DNA of 64,000 nucleotides. Origin: Candidatus Thalassospirochaeta sargassi. GTDB lineage: Bacteria; Spirochaetota; Spirochaetia; UBA9216. A program made the position numbers and the translations under genes. Location of the stretch: assembly GCA_028532855.1 (NCBI GenBank), contig JAQQAL010000017.1, positions 62,001 through 126,000 on the forward strand, in the 5' to 3' direction. Numbering within the stretch: position 1 is the first letter of the stretch; each line of letters opens with the position of its first letter. Shown here one piece after another: positions 8,048-16,921 of this stretch. The notes beneath the pieces are model-generated. The model was given only the letters and a program-made list of their open reading frames with translations. It was not told the origin of the DNA and did no database searches.

Positions 8048-9256
8048 ATGCAGTATAGAAAACTTGGAAAGATAAATTTTGAAGTATCAGCCCTGGGCTT
8101 CGGCGCCATGAGGCTGCCCGGTATGAAGAACCCGCTTGACCCTAGGGTTGATGAGAAAGAAGCAATCAGAATGATAAGACACGCAATTGACAGCGGAATT
8201 AATTATCTTGATACCGCATGGCCCTACCATATGGGGGCAAGTGAGCGGATAGTGGGAAAAGCACTTCAGGACGGTTACCGCGAAAAGGTATTTCTTGTTA
8301 CCAAGCTGCCTATGTTTCTTGTAAATAAAAAAGATGATTTCAACCGCTATTTAGACAGTCAGCTGGAGCGGCTTCAGACAGACTACCTGGATTGCTACCT
8401 GTTTCATGCAATGTCTGCAGGCGCATTAGACAAACTGGAGAAATTCAGCTTTATAGAAGATATGGAACGTGAGAAGACAGCTGGGCGGATTAAAAACATC
8501 GGTTTTTCGTTTCACGACACTCTCCCGGTTTTCAAAAAAATTGTCGACTACTACGACTGGGATCTTGCACAGATTCAATATAACTATCTGGACACCGCTG
8601 TGCAGGCGGGACATGAAGGCCTGCTGTATGCAGCGCAAAAGGGTATAGCAATAACCATCATGGAACCGCTCAAGGGCGGAATGCTTGCTAATCCCCCGGG
8701 TGAAGCACGCCAGGTTCTGGATGCAAGTTCAGTAAAACATACACCGGTTGACTGGGCTCTACAATACCTGTGGAATCTGCCCGAGGTATCAGTCGTGCTG
8801 TCGGGGATGAGCACTATGGAGCAGCTTGAGCAGAATATTTTGAGTGCAGAGAACTCCGGCATAGACAGCCTCAGTGTGGAGGAAAATAATACAATTGACA
8901 AAATAATCACAATCTACCAGAAACGAATCCTCGTGCCCTGCACCGCATGTAAATACTGCATGCCCTGCCCTGCTGGTGTAAATATTCCAGCGAACTTCGC
9001 GGCTGTGAATACAGCAAATACAAAACCCGTCACGTTCATGGATAGAGTTATGAAAGCCAGAAATAAGAGGGTTTACCGTAAAATGGATAAATCAAGAGAC
9101 AAGGTAGACAAAAAAAATCCGAATGGAAATGCATCGCTCTGTATTGAATGCGGGAAATGCATACCTCTATGTCCGCAGGGAATAGATATACCGACAGAAC
9201 TTGCAAAGGTTCACCAGGTGATGGGAAAAAGAAAGAAACCGGAAGATGTGTTTTAA
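8048..9256 (+). CDS. Aldo/keto reductase with C-terminal 4Fe-4S domain
   Basis: This 402-residue oxidoreductase has an AKR barrel with the catalytic tetrad Asp55 (YLDTAWPY), Tyr60, Lys86 (LVTKLP) and His120 (CYLFHAM). A C-terminal ferredoxin-like region has CxxCxxCxxCP (CTACKYCMPCP, about 298-308) and CxxCxxCxxxCP (CIECGKCIPLCP). This matches the COG1453-type predicted oxidoreductases found mostly in anaerobes, which may couple carbonyl reduction to Fe-S electron carriers. The ATG follows GGGGGAC. It lies in an operon behind the TetR gene, which suggests induction by a toxic carbonyl or similar ligand. The substrate is unknown. Confidence 0.92.
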   Translation: MQYRKLGKINFEVSALGFGAMRLPGMKNPLDPRVDEKEAIRMIRHAIDSGINYLDTAWPYHMGASERIVGKALQDGYREKVFLVTKLPMFLVNKKDDFNRYLDSQLERLQTDYLDCYLFHAMSAGALDKLEKFSFIEDMEREKTAGRIKNIGFSFHDTLPVFKKIVDYYDWDLAQIQYNYLDTAVQAGHEGLLYAAQKGIAITIMEPLKGGMLANPPGEARQVLDASSVKHTPVDWALQYLWNLPEVSVVLSGMSTMEQLEQNILSAENSGIDSLSVEENNTIDKIITIYQKRILVPCTACKYCMPCPAGVNIPANFAAVNTANTKPVTFMDRVMKARNKRVYRKMDKSRDKVDKKNPNGNASLCIECGKCIPLCPQGIDIPTELAKVHQVMGKRKKPEDVF

Positions 9257-9331
9257 AATTACAAATACCGGATTTAATGATAAAGCAGAAATTTTATGGA
9301 AATTCAAGCTGAATAAGGATAGGATATAGAT

Positions 9332-9778
9332 ATGAAAAAGATTAGTTTGATAATAATAACAATTCTCTTAGTCACACTTGCGGGATGTACAACAACCCTA
9401 GGCGGAGTCAAAGACAACCCTCAAAAACATGCTGGAAATGATGTCAGAATCAACGCAAGAATTGCCCTTGAGGTACCCCTGCCCTTTTTAGACTATTCTC
9501 TTTATCAGATTAAAGACGACACCGACAGAATGTTCCTTTTTACCGACAAAAAGTACAAGATTGACGACAGGATACGCATTCGTGTTCATGTAATCGGTAT
9601 TTCCGACGGTAAATCCCTATCTGCTTTTGAGGAGATTGCACAGCAGACAGCAAACTATATGGTTAAACACAGAATGGAGTCTGAGGCCAAGGCCCGTGCA
9701 CTGAGTCAGAAACTCGTAAGATTGATGACAACACTCGGCACGAAGGCGGAAGGCAGTTATTTCCTGATAGCCTACTAG
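9332..9778 (+). CDS. Small lipoprotein with OB-fold-like domain
   Basis: This 148-residue protein has a type II signal peptide: a basic start MKK, a hydrophobic core IIITILLVT and lipobox LAGC, with the modified Cys at 19. The mature part begins TTTLGGVKDNPQKHAGNDVRI and then alternates short beta strands (YQIKDD, MFLFTDKKYK, RIRIRVHVIGI). This resembles the OB-like domains of stress-induced periplasmic proteins. An alpha-helical stretch precedes a hydrophobic end (SYFLIAY). It is likely membrane-anchored in the envelope. Its specific role is unknown. It follows the reductase gene by 75 bases and may be separately transcribed. Confidence 0.8.
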   Translation: MKKISLIIITILLVTLAGCTTTLGGVKDNPQKHAGNDVRINARIALEVPLPFLDYSLYQIKDDTDRMFLFTDKKYKIDDRIRIRVHVIGISDGKSLSAFEEIAQQTANYMVKHRMESEAKARALSQKLVRLMTTLGTKAEGSYFLIAY

Positions 9779-9806
9779 GCAACAGGATTTATTAAAACAT
9801 TAGAAT

Positions 9807-10934
9807 TCACAGGCCGGTACAGATTCGGTTAATTTTTCGCTGAATCAAGCCGGCTTTTTTAAAACGCTCCCGGATATTCTTACCTGTCTCTGAGTTCTCT
9901 GAATAAGGTTCAAGTTTCAATTCCAGTCTCTTATCCAGCGTCATCAGCTTCTCTTCCTCAAAAAGCTTGTCGACAAAATACAGGACTGCGGCCTCATCTA
10001 TTTCATCATCTTCATTGTGTATAATATCCATATGCTGCGCGATTATTTCACCGGTCTCAGGGTAGCCGAATTCAGACAGCAACCTTCCACCCGCACGGGC
10101 ATGATCTGGTTCGGGTTTACAGATATCATGCAGTAAGGCGGCGGCCTTCAGAAGTCCGGGGTTCAGCCTGTGACCGCAGCTGTTCAGCCGTTCGGCATAT
10201 CTAACTGCAAGCTCTGCTGTCTTTTCCATATGACGAACGGTTTGACCTGACGGTCTCTTTTTACGGATAATCCTATCTATTTCAAATGGACCGGGATAAC
10301 AGACATCGAGGCGGCAATGTTTTTTTATCATAGATCTATATTCGGAATCATCGTCGATGTCATCCAGTATCCCGCAGTCATCAACCTCGACAGATTCAGT
10401 TCGAAATGCCGGGCTGCTTAAAACCGAATGCAGGCCGCGAAAATCGGGGGCATTTTCATCAGCCTCAAGAATTGCATTAAAAACCGTGTATTTGATAAAA
10501 GGCGGATGACCGGGGTTGCCATTGTAGACCGGCGAGATAATATCGGCATCCGAATGGTCAGCAGACTCAATAAGCATCGCCACAGTCCGCGGCTCTACAA
10601 ACGGATAATCGACGGGAAGCATCAGAAACCCTTCAGTTTCATCGGGCAGAGCACGGACGCCCGCTAAAACAGAAGAGAACATACCCCGCTTATAATCCGG
10701 ATTTTCAATTATTGCAAGCGGATAATCCGATTGCATGCGTCGAAGAACTGGATGAAGCAGCTGTCTTTTATATCCTGTAACAGCATAAACCCTGTCTACA
10801 CCACCGTCACTTAGAATTCTCACGGCACGTTCAATTACAAGCTCATCACCTATAGGATAGAGCGCTTTATGAGCGCTCATCCTGCTGGAGTAGCCGGCAG
10901 CGGCAATAACAGCTGTAATTGAAGGATGTTTCAT
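9807..10934 (-). CDS. NTP-transferase (MobA/MocA-like) fused to an HD domain
   Basis: A two-domain, 375-residue protein. Residues 1-190 are a nucleotidyltransferase with the signature AVIAAAGYSSRM (9-20), AHKAL, and LPVDYPFVEP as the metal-binding Asp region. This resembles the molybdopterin nucleotidyltransferases MobA and MocA. Residues about 230-350 form an HD phosphohydrolase domain (HMEKTAELA, ALLHDICK, a late His/Asp pair). The fusion resembles a family found beside selenium-dependent molybdenum hydroxylases, though none is in this window. It lies 37 bases after the metal transporter genes. TGCTATGAT (an extended -10, with TATGAT at 10941-10946) ends six bases before its ATG, so it may also have its own leaderless transcript. 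Confidence 0.85.
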   Translation of the reverse strand: MKHPSITAVIAAAGYSSRMSAHKALYPIGDELVIERAVRILSDGGVDRVYAVTGYKRQLLHPVLRRMQSDYPLAIIENPDYKRGMFSSVLAGVRALPDETEGFLMLPVDYPFVEPRTVAMLIESADHSDADIISPVYNGNPGHPPFIKYTVFNAILEADENAPDFRGLHSVLSSPAFRTESVEVDDCGILDDIDDDSEYRSMIKKHCRLDVCYPGPFEIDRIIRKKRPSGQTVRHMEKTAELAVRYAERLNSCGHRLNPGLLKAAALLHDICKPEPDHARAGGRLLSEFGYPETGEIIAQHMDIIHNEDDEIDEAAVLYFVDKLFEEEKLMTLDKRLELKLEPYSENSETGKNIRERFKKAGLIQRKINRICTGL

Positions 10935-10970
10935 ACAGCAATCATAGCATGATTACGCCCGGGTATAGTC

Positions 10971-11756
10971 CTAATTATTCAATAGCTTTTCAGCATTAAA
11001 TCGTACAACACCGGACAGGGTATCAGGCGCCGGATCACCGTTCTGGAGCGGAAACCCCGGAAAATTGATCAGTTCTACTAAATTGGCACCTGTTATTTCA
11101 ACAAGCGGAGCAGCCATAGGATTATGTGCGTTATCAATTATCAAGAAAGGCTCCGTCCTACCCAACTCGGCAATCTGACGGACCTCAAGAGGCTGCGGTC
11201 CGAATACCCCGAGAATCTCAAATCCAAGAGCCTGAACCAGGGGTTGCTGATGAAAATGTACAAGAACGGGTTTGCCGAATAGTCCGCTATCCTTCAGCCT
11301 CTGACGAGAGTATGCAATTTCCCGCTTGTACTCAGATATATTCTCTTCAGCCAGTGACACAGTCCCGAGTTTTTGCGCAATCGCCAAAACCGACTGCTCA
11401 AGCACAGTCGGTGCATAGCTGGTCATGATCTTCACCATCTTATCTTCAGGCTTGCGAAAACTGTCGAAGACTGTCTTCATTAAAACCTCGTATCCGGCAT
11501 AGACAAGAAGATCAGCATCTCTTACGTTTTTAACGTCTGAGGGTTTAAGCTCATACTCAGGCGGGTGTTCCATACTTGAGGGCGCAAGCTGTTCGACCGT
11601 ATAGTCTGCAGACCCGGCCGTAGCCATTTTAACATAGGCCGCCGTCCAGGAATTTGTTGCGAGCACCTCGATTTTTTCATCCGCCGAGAGCGGATAAACG
11701 GCAATTAAAATCAGTATTAAAAATATTATTTTGCTTTTACTCTTTAATGTATTCAT
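10971..11756 (-). CDS. Metal ABC transporter, substrate-binding protein
   Basis: This 261-residue protein has a cleavable signal peptide (basic MNTLKSKSKI, a hydrophobic stretch to YPLSADEK) and a short TroA/ZnuA-like fold. Recognisable parts are the early EVLATNSWTAAYVKMATA, EHPPEYELKPSDV (first domain ligands), HFHQQPL, and GVFGPQPLEVRQIAEL. It captures a divalent cation (Zn or Mn) in the periplasm for the permease encoded just upstream. Its gene overlaps the permease gene by 20 bases. It is somewhat shorter than typical ZnuA (about 300) and has no His-rich loop. Metal identity is not readable. Confidence 0.88.
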   Translation of the reverse strand: MNTLKSKSKIIFLILILIAVYPLSADEKIEVLATNSWTAAYVKMATAGSADYTVEQLAPSSMEHPPEYELKPSDVKNVRDADLLVYAGYEVLMKTVFDSFRKPEDKMVKIMTSYAPTVLEQSVLAIAQKLGTVSLAEENISEYKREIAYSRQRLKDSGLFGKPVLVHFHQQPLVQALGFEILGVFGPQPLEVRQIAELGRTEPFLIIDNAHNPMAAPLVEITGANLVELINFPGFPLQNGDPAPDTLSGVVRFNAEKLLNN

Positions 11757-12564
11757 GTTTCAATCCTTTTGTATTTCTGACAAATATAGTAATAATAAAC
11801 ATGACAGCAGCGGGAATGGCAACCCCCGCACTGACAGGAATATCAAAAAATAATGAGATAAAGAAGCCTGCAATTGAGAAGGCTCCACCCAGCACACAGG
11901 ACAGTACCATTGTCTGCTTAAGACCGGTGGCCAGAAGTCCGGCAATGACAACCGGCAGTATCAGCTGGGCATCAAGCAGGAGGGCTCCCATAAGCTGCAT
12001 AGCCGAGGCGACGACGAGTGAGGTAATCAGCATTACGATAAGCTCAAAGACATTTACATTTATACCAAGTGAGGCAGCGACATCGCGGTCATAAAAAACA
12101 GCAGTCAAATACCTGAAAAATATCAAAGCAAACAGAACGATCCCGCCGCCAATTGCAGCCGCTGAGATAATTGAACCCGTGTCGCTTGCATACAGGCTGC
12201 CCCATAGCAGAGTCAGCGTATCCTTCGCCGGTACATGAAAACGTGCAGTGATTACCGACGCTGCGGCGATTGTGGCTACCATAAAGAACATTGACAGGTG
12301 ACCATAGTCTGATTTCAAAATACGCGAACTCTGGTTCAGAATCACTATCAGCAGCAGATTGACAACAAAACTGGTCACTGACAGGTTAAGCCCAAACGCC
12401 AGACCGAGGGCGCCGCCCAGAAGTACTCCGTGCATAAGCAGATAGCGTATCGGCAGGATGTTCATTCTAAGAATGAAAACTCCGCCGAGAGGAAAAGTGA
12501 AACCGGAAATGAGCAGAAGCACCAGGCCGCGCATCACCGGCGGGTATGTCAGCAGGTCGAACAC
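11737..12564 (-). CDS. Metal ABC transporter permease (ABC-3 family)
   Basis: A 275-residue integral membrane protein with about eight hydrophobic helices. The ABC-3 pattern is present: PLGGVFILRMNILPIRYLLMHGVLLGGALG near the N-terminus and YDRDVAASLGINVNVFELIVML before the coupling region. It imports Zn/Mn-type cations together with the flanking ATPase and binding protein. The start overlaps the ATPase gene by 16 bases and the end overlaps the binding-protein gene by 20. All three are therefore translated from one mRNA. Confidence 0.9.
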   Translation of the reverse strand: MFDLLTYPPVMRGLVLLLISGFTFPLGGVFILRMNILPIRYLLMHGVLLGGALGLAFGLNLSVTSFVVNLLLIVILNQSSRILKSDYGHLSMFFMVATIAAASVITARFHVPAKDTLTLLWGSLYASDTGSIISAAAIGGGIVLFALIFFRYLTAVFYDRDVAASLGINVNVFELIVMLITSLVVASAMQLMGALLLDAQLILPVVIAGLLATGLKQTMVLSCVLGGAFSIAGFFISLFFDIPVSAGVAIPAAVMFIITIFVRNTKGLKHEYIKE

Positions 12565-13622
12565 AGTACACCATCCTTAAGGGTTTTAACCGGCCAGCCT
12601 AGTCTTTCCACCCACTCATGATCATGCGACACAAGGAGGATTGTCGGCATATGACTTCGGACAACATGCGTCAGCACATCAAGGAATTCGTCCTTTGATT
12701 CACGGTCGAGAAAGGATGTCGGCTCATCCATCAGGATGAGCCCGGCCTTCTGCGCCAGGCAGCGGGCTAGCGAGACGCGCTGCTTTTCACCACCTGAGAG
12801 GGTGTTTATGTTCCGCCCGGCCAGATGAAAGCATCCTGTACGCCGCATTGACACTTCTATCTGATATTCACTTTCAGATTTAGACAGCTTCTGCCCCAAA
12901 AGCCCCAGAGAGACAACCTCTTCGGCTGTAATCGGGAATTCAGTCTGTTTGATACTCTGATTGACATAGCCTACCGGCGAGGGTATTTTTTTAACCCGGG
13001 CCTGTGGCATTCCACCCAGAATTATCTCGCCTGAGAACGGCTGCAGCCTGCCTATCAAGGTTTTAAGCATTGTGGATTTACCAGTGCCGTTATCCCCGGC
13101 AATTACGAGCTGATCTCCGGCGCGCATCCGTATATTTAAGCCTTTGAGGATCTTCTTCCCGTCATAACCTGCTTCCAACTCTTTTATTTCAAGATCTATC
13201 CCCTGAAGCCTTCCGGCCCGCTTCCGGAGCATCCTGTATACATGGTCAAGATCCATTTCATTGGTTATCAAATCTTCTGTTCTGCATTCGATCTTATCTA
13301 CCAGCTGGTTATATCCGCAATTCACCCCGTATCGTTCAAAAACCTCAAGAGCCGGAACACTTATAGTATCGATGAAACATCGCCTGAAACCCATCCTTGA
13401 AATAAGTGAAGCCGCGGCTCTTCCGGCTATTCTGTCATGCAGAAAAATATCAGCAGCCTTGAAGGCCATCGCATGCAGATAATCTTCTACCTCAAAAAGA
13501 GGATAAAGCCATTTTCCAGCACTCTCAAAAATCGTCTCATCAGCTGAGTTATATAACTGAAGCGATACACCTCCGGGAAGAGGTTTAGTAATATTATTGT
13601 TCATGTTACTGGATTTTCCCAT
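12549..13622 (-). CDS. Metal ABC transporter ATPase with N-terminal DUF1893 domain
   Basis: A fusion of 357 residues. Residues about 18-125 match DUF1893: SLQLYNSADETIFES, the GRAAASLI helix, and ISVPALEVFERYGV followed by a Y-x3-LV segment. That domain is usually a small stand-alone protein of deaminase-like fold. Residues 140-357 are an ABC ATPase with Walker A GDNGTGKST, Q-loop VNQSIKQ, signature LSGGEKQRVSLA, Walker B LILMDEPT and H-loop SHDH. It powers the metal importer encoded downstream. The N-terminal domain may sense or regulate. GTGATT, 17 bases, TAAGAT, then six bases to the ATG predicts a leaderless mRNA. Confidence 0.88.
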   Translation of the reverse strand: MGKSSNMNNNITKPLPGGVSLQLYNSADETIFESAGKWLYPLFEVEDYLHAMAFKAADIFLHDRIAGRAAASLISRMGFRRCFIDTISVPALEVFERYGVNCGYNQLVDKIECRTEDLITNEMDLDHVYRMLRKRAGRLQGIDLEIKELEAGYDGKKILKGLNIRMRAGDQLVIAGDNGTGKSTMLKTLIGRLQPFSGEIILGGMPQARVKKIPSPVGYVNQSIKQTEFPITAEEVVSLGLLGQKLSKSESEYQIEVSMRRTGCFHLAGRNINTLSGGEKQRVSLARCLAQKAGLILMDEPTSFLDRESKDEFLDVLTHVVRSHMPTILLVSHDHEWVERLGWPVKTLKDGVLCSTC

Positions 13623-13628
13623 AACTAT

Positions 13629-13686
13629 ATCTTACAATAATATTTATATTGAATCACTAGCAGAATATTGATAATTGTTAACAATT
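13629..13686 (-). promoter_or_regulatory. Metal-transporter promoter with upstream palindrome
   Basis: On the minus strand GTGATT (13652-13657), 17 bases, TATAAT-like TAAGAT (13629-13634), six bases, ATG 13622. A 14-base perfect palindrome AATTGTTAACAATT (13673-13686) lies 16 bases upstream of the -35, between this operon and the divergent TauE gene. A Fur/Zur-class or other metalloregulator site is possible, though it does not match a classic Fur box. Confidence 0.5.
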
Positions 13687-13757
13687 TATTAAATTTATTA
13701 GCAGTTTACATAAAAATCAGAAAAATGATAACATCCTATACACTGGGAGTAAATTAA

Positions 13758-14540
13758 TTGATAGCAATAATTCATTATTTCATTGGATTTACAGCATCGG
13801 TTATAGGTGCTATAAGCGGTATAGGCGGCGGTATAATAATAAAGCCGGTACTTGATACATTCGGCTTTTTCAACATTGCGACAATTAATTTTCTTTCGGG
13901 CTGCACAGTGCTCTGTATGTCGGCTGCATCTATAATCAAAAGCCGCAGCTCAGAAGTTTCCATCGATTTAAAAATCGGCCGCCCCCTGGCTGCAAGCGGC
14001 GTAGTGGGCGGAGTTGCCGGAAAGTTCCTGTTCAATCTTCTTATAAAAAACACAACTGAAGAAAGTATAAACAATGTAATGATTATACAGTCCGCCGTCC
14101 TGCTTCTGCTGACGGTCGGGGTCTTAATATTCACCGTAAATAAAAAGAAGTTCAGACAGCACAGCTTTAAATCCCCGGCAATTATTTCCGTAACAGGTTT
14201 AATGCTTGGTCTCACTGGAGCCTTCCTGGGGATAGGCGGAGGCCCCATAAACCTGATGGTGCTCTACGTATTCTTCTCAATGGATTCGAAAACTTCTGCT
14301 CTCAATTCTCTTTTTATTATTTTCTTCTCGCAGCTTGCCAGCCTGATATTCACTATAGCAGGCGGAAATATCCCTGAAATCAACGTACTCGTTCTTGCTG
14401 TGATGATAACCGGCGGAATCAGTGGGGCAATAACTGGGTCTGCGATAACAAAAAAACTCTCCAACAATCAAGTCGATCGACTATTCATAATTGTCCTGAT
14501 ACTGATAATCATTATATCAATCAAAAATATCGCGCTTTAA
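13758..14540 (+). CDS. TauE/SafE-family membrane exporter
   Basis: This 260-residue protein has about eight membrane helices. The duplicated glycine-rich TauE/SafE motif appears twice: AISGIGGGIIIKPVL near residue 18-32 and LTGAFLGIGGGPINLMVLY near 155-173. Members export sulfite, sulfoacetate or other organic anions. It starts at TTG with GGGAG 8 bases upstream. It diverges from the metal transporter, sharing an intergenic palindrome. The substrate cannot be read; a sulfur anion is the usual assumption. Confidence 0.88.
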   Translation: MIAIIHYFIGFTASVIGAISGIGGGIIIKPVLDTFGFFNIATINFLSGCTVLCMSAASIIKSRSSEVSIDLKIGRPLAASGVVGGVAGKFLFNLLIKNTTEESINNVMIIQSAVLLLLTVGVLIFTVNKKKFRQHSFKSPAIISVTGLMLGLTGAFLGIGGGPINLMVLYVFFSMDSKTSALNSLFIIFFSQLASLIFTIAGGNIPEINVLVLAVMITGGISGAITGSAITKKLSNNQVDRLFIIVLILIIIISIKNIAL

Positions 14541-14614
14541 TACAACTGAACAAGAAACCTGATAGTATAGCTGCCTGTCGCCCCGCATCATATTATGCAC
14601 ATTTTATGAGATAA

Positions 14615-15721
14615 TTATTTCTTCTCAGGGTACAGTTTTAAAACCTCGTACTTATCCGCAGCGCAGATTCCCCTTTCAGAGATAAGCCCCGTAATAAGCT
14701 TCCTCGGGGTAACATCAAAGGCATAGTTTGCGGCCGGAGATCCTTCGGGGGTAATATTAACAACCCTCAGACTGCCGTCTTCAACATCGCGCCCCCTGAT
14801 ACAGGTAACCTCTGCTGCATCACGCTGTTCTATCGGGATATCGGCAACACCATCCTCAATTTCCCAGTCGAATGTTGATGAGGGGAAGGTCACGTAAAAA
14901 GGGACTCCATTATCCTTCGCTGCAAGAGCCTTCAGATAAGTACCGATTTTATTAGCGACATCTCCGGTATAGCTAACCCTGTCAGCACCAACAAAGATAA
15001 TATCAACCATGTTGTGCTGCATCAAATGACCGCCGGTATTATCTGCAATAATAGTATGAGGAACACCGTGCTGTTTCAATTCCCATGCTGTAAGCCGTGC
15101 GCCCTGATTTCGGGGCCTTGTTTCATCAACCCAGACATGAACATCTATCCCTTTTTCAAAGGCTGTATAGATTGGGGCGGTTGCTGATCCAAAATCGGCG
15201 AACGCAAGCCAGCCGGCATTGCAGTGGGTCAAAATGTTAACCGGCCCGTCTTTTTCAGAAGCAATTTCCTCAATCAGCTTAACTCCGTACTCGCCGATCT
15301 TCCGGGCGGAGACTTCATCTTCCTCTGCTGTATTTTCAGCGGTATTCTTTGCTATTGCAATCTTCTCAGTGATAGAATTGCCTGCGGATATAGCAGACAG
15401 CTGACGGTCGATCCCCCACTTCAGGTTTGCGGCAGTAGGGCGGGTTGCGTTTAGCTGTTCGGCAAATCGCTTTATATCCGCATCAAAATTATCAGGGTCG
15501 GCATTCAAGGCGGCAAGATACATCCCCATCGCGGCAGCAACTCCAATAAGCCCCGCCCCGCGCAGATGCATCTCCCTGATGGCACGGGCCATCTCATCGA
15601 CGGTTCTGATATCTTCTATAACAAATTCAAACGGAAGCGGTCGCTGATCAATTATCTGTACAAGCTTCTCGTCATCTTTATTTATCCATATTGTTTTATA
15701 GGCTTTTCCGTTTACATTCAT
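14615..15721 (-). CDS. mtnA: S-methyl-5-thioribose-1-phosphate isomerase
   Basis: This 368-residue enzyme converts 5-methylthioribose-1-phosphate to methylthioribulose-1-phosphate in methionine salvage. Diagnostic segments are MHLRGAGLIGVAAAMGMYLAA, ILTHCNAGWLA (catalytic Cys), VWVDETRPRNQGARLTAWEL, and VGADRVSYTGDVANKIGTY (catalytic Asp). It belongs to the eIF2B-like isomerase superfamily. It lies 9 bases after the aminotransferase gene in a ridA-malY-mtnA operon. The other salvage genes (mtnB, C, D, K) are not in the window, so the product may feed a shorter or different pathway. Confidence 0.95.
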   Translation of the reverse strand: MNVNGKAYKTIWINKDDEKLVQIIDQRPLPFEFVIEDIRTVDEMARAIREMHLRGAGLIGVAAAMGMYLAALNADPDNFDADIKRFAEQLNATRPTAANLKWGIDRQLSAISAGNSITEKIAIAKNTAENTAEEDEVSARKIGEYGVKLIEEIASEKDGPVNILTHCNAGWLAFADFGSATAPIYTAFEKGIDVHVWVDETRPRNQGARLTAWELKQHGVPHTIIADNTGGHLMQHNMVDIIFVGADRVSYTGDVANKIGTYLKALAAKDNGVPFYVTFPSSTFDWEIEDGVADIPIEQRDAAEVTCIRGRDVEDGSLRVVNITPEGSPAANYAFDVTPRKLITGLISERGICAADKYEVLKLYPEKK

Positions 15722-15730
15722 TCTGTCCTC

Positions 15731-16921
15731 CTATTCTGTAAACTGCGCGGCAATCCGTTCAAACGCTTCCTTTATCATCGGCCGGGGCGACGCCAGGCAA
15801 ACCCGCTCAAAACCGGAACCTGAATCAGGGTCAAACATTGTACCGCTTTCAAGGATTACATTAGCGTCAACATATATCCGTTTCCTGATTTCTTCAGCAG
15901 CTAGATTGTAGCCCCTGAAGTCCATCCAGAGAATGTAGGTACCTTCGGGCCGGAATGCTTTAACCTTCGGCATTTCTTTAGAAAGAAACTCAAGAACCCA
16001 GTCTATCGTGCCGTCAAGATAGATTTTGAGCTCTTCAAGCCAATCCTCACATTCATTGTATGCCGCAATTACTGCATTGTATGTGAACGGGGACGGCATC
16101 GCGTTTCCAAGTGTCCGCAGAAAGGTTTTTCGTAGAACCGGATCAGAAATTACTACATTAGTAGCTGCTAGCCCCGCAGTGTTGAAGGTCTTGTTTATGG
16201 CCGTACATGTAAGAATGTGGCCGGTTGAATCAGCAACCTTTGCAAGGGGTACAAATTCTGAGTCTTTTCGTATCAGATCACCGTGAATTTCATCGGCCAC
16301 TATAAGTACATTATGCTTTGCACAGATTCGCGAAAGCTCTTTTAAATTAGTATTGCTGAAAATCCTGCCGCTTGGATTATGCGGGTTACATAGAATGAAC
16401 AGTCTGTTTTCGGGCTTTTGTGCCGTTTTTTCAAAATCTTCGAGATCAGGGCTGTAATAGCCTTCGTCATTAAGAATCATCTGATTGTTGGCAACAACCC
16501 GTCCGTTTCCTTCAATTTCAGCCGTAAAAGGATAATAAACAGGGCGCTGTATAATTACCCCCTCGCCAGGTTCTGTAAATGCCCTGATAGCTGTTGCGAC
16601 AGCATGCACTGTTCCCGGACAGAAGACAATCTCTTCCTGCCTGATACTCCAGTTGTGTCGTCTTTCAAACCAGTCAATCACCGCACTGTAATATGCCGGC
16701 GGTGCCATAGTATACCCGTAAATCCGCTGATCAGCAGTGCGATGCATTGCATTAACAATCGGCGGAGGTACGGCAATATCCATATCGGCTGTAAAGAGCG
16801 GGAGGGTATCATCATCAAAACGCTCGGTAAATCCCATGGCCTTCAGCTTTTCACCGAAGTCCCATTTAACCGAACCGCTACCCCGCCTGTCAATTATTTC
16901 ATCAAAATTATATTTCATCAT
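15731..16921 (-). CDS. MalY/PatB-type C-S lyase (PLP aminotransferase fold)
   Basis: This 396-residue fold-type I PLP enzyme has the PatB/MalY N-terminus FDEIIDRRGSGSVKWD and LPLFTADMDIAVPP. It also has CNPHNPSGRIF, ADEIHGDLI (Asp to the pyridine ring), TAINKTFNTAGL (Schiff-base Lys) and the late LASPRP arginine. These enzymes beta-cleave cystathionine or cysteine conjugates to a thiol, ammonia and pyruvate. Its start overlaps the end of ridA by 4 bases. The lyase releases an enamine/imine that RidA hydrolyses, so the pairing is functionally sensible. It is followed by mtnA. Confidence 0.92.
   Translation of the reverse strand: MMKYNFDEIIDRRGSGSVKWDFGEKLKAMGFTERFDDDTLPLFTADMDIAVPPPIVNAMHRTADQRIYGYTMAPPAYYSAVIDWFERRHNWSIRQEEIVFCPGTVHAVATAIRAFTEPGEGVIIQRPVYYPFTAEIEGNGRVVANNQMILNDEGYYSPDLEDFEKTAQKPENRLFILCNPHNPSGRIFSNTNLKELSRICAKHNVLIVADEIHGDLIRKDSEFVPLAKVADSTGHILTCTAINKTFNTAGLAATNVVISDPVLRKTFLRTLGNAMPSPFTYNAVIAAYNECEDWLEELKIYLDGTIDWVLEFLSKEMPKVKAFRPEGTYILWMDFRGYNLAAEEIRKRIYVDANVILESGTMFDPDSGSGFERVCLASPRPMIKEAFERIAAQFTE

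Noticed and set aside
13673-13686. A classic Fur or Zur box in the metal-transporter promoter
   Set aside because: AATTGTTAACAATT is a clean palindrome but does not match the standard Fur 19-mer or the GTTATAATATAAC form. It is kept only as a generic operator.
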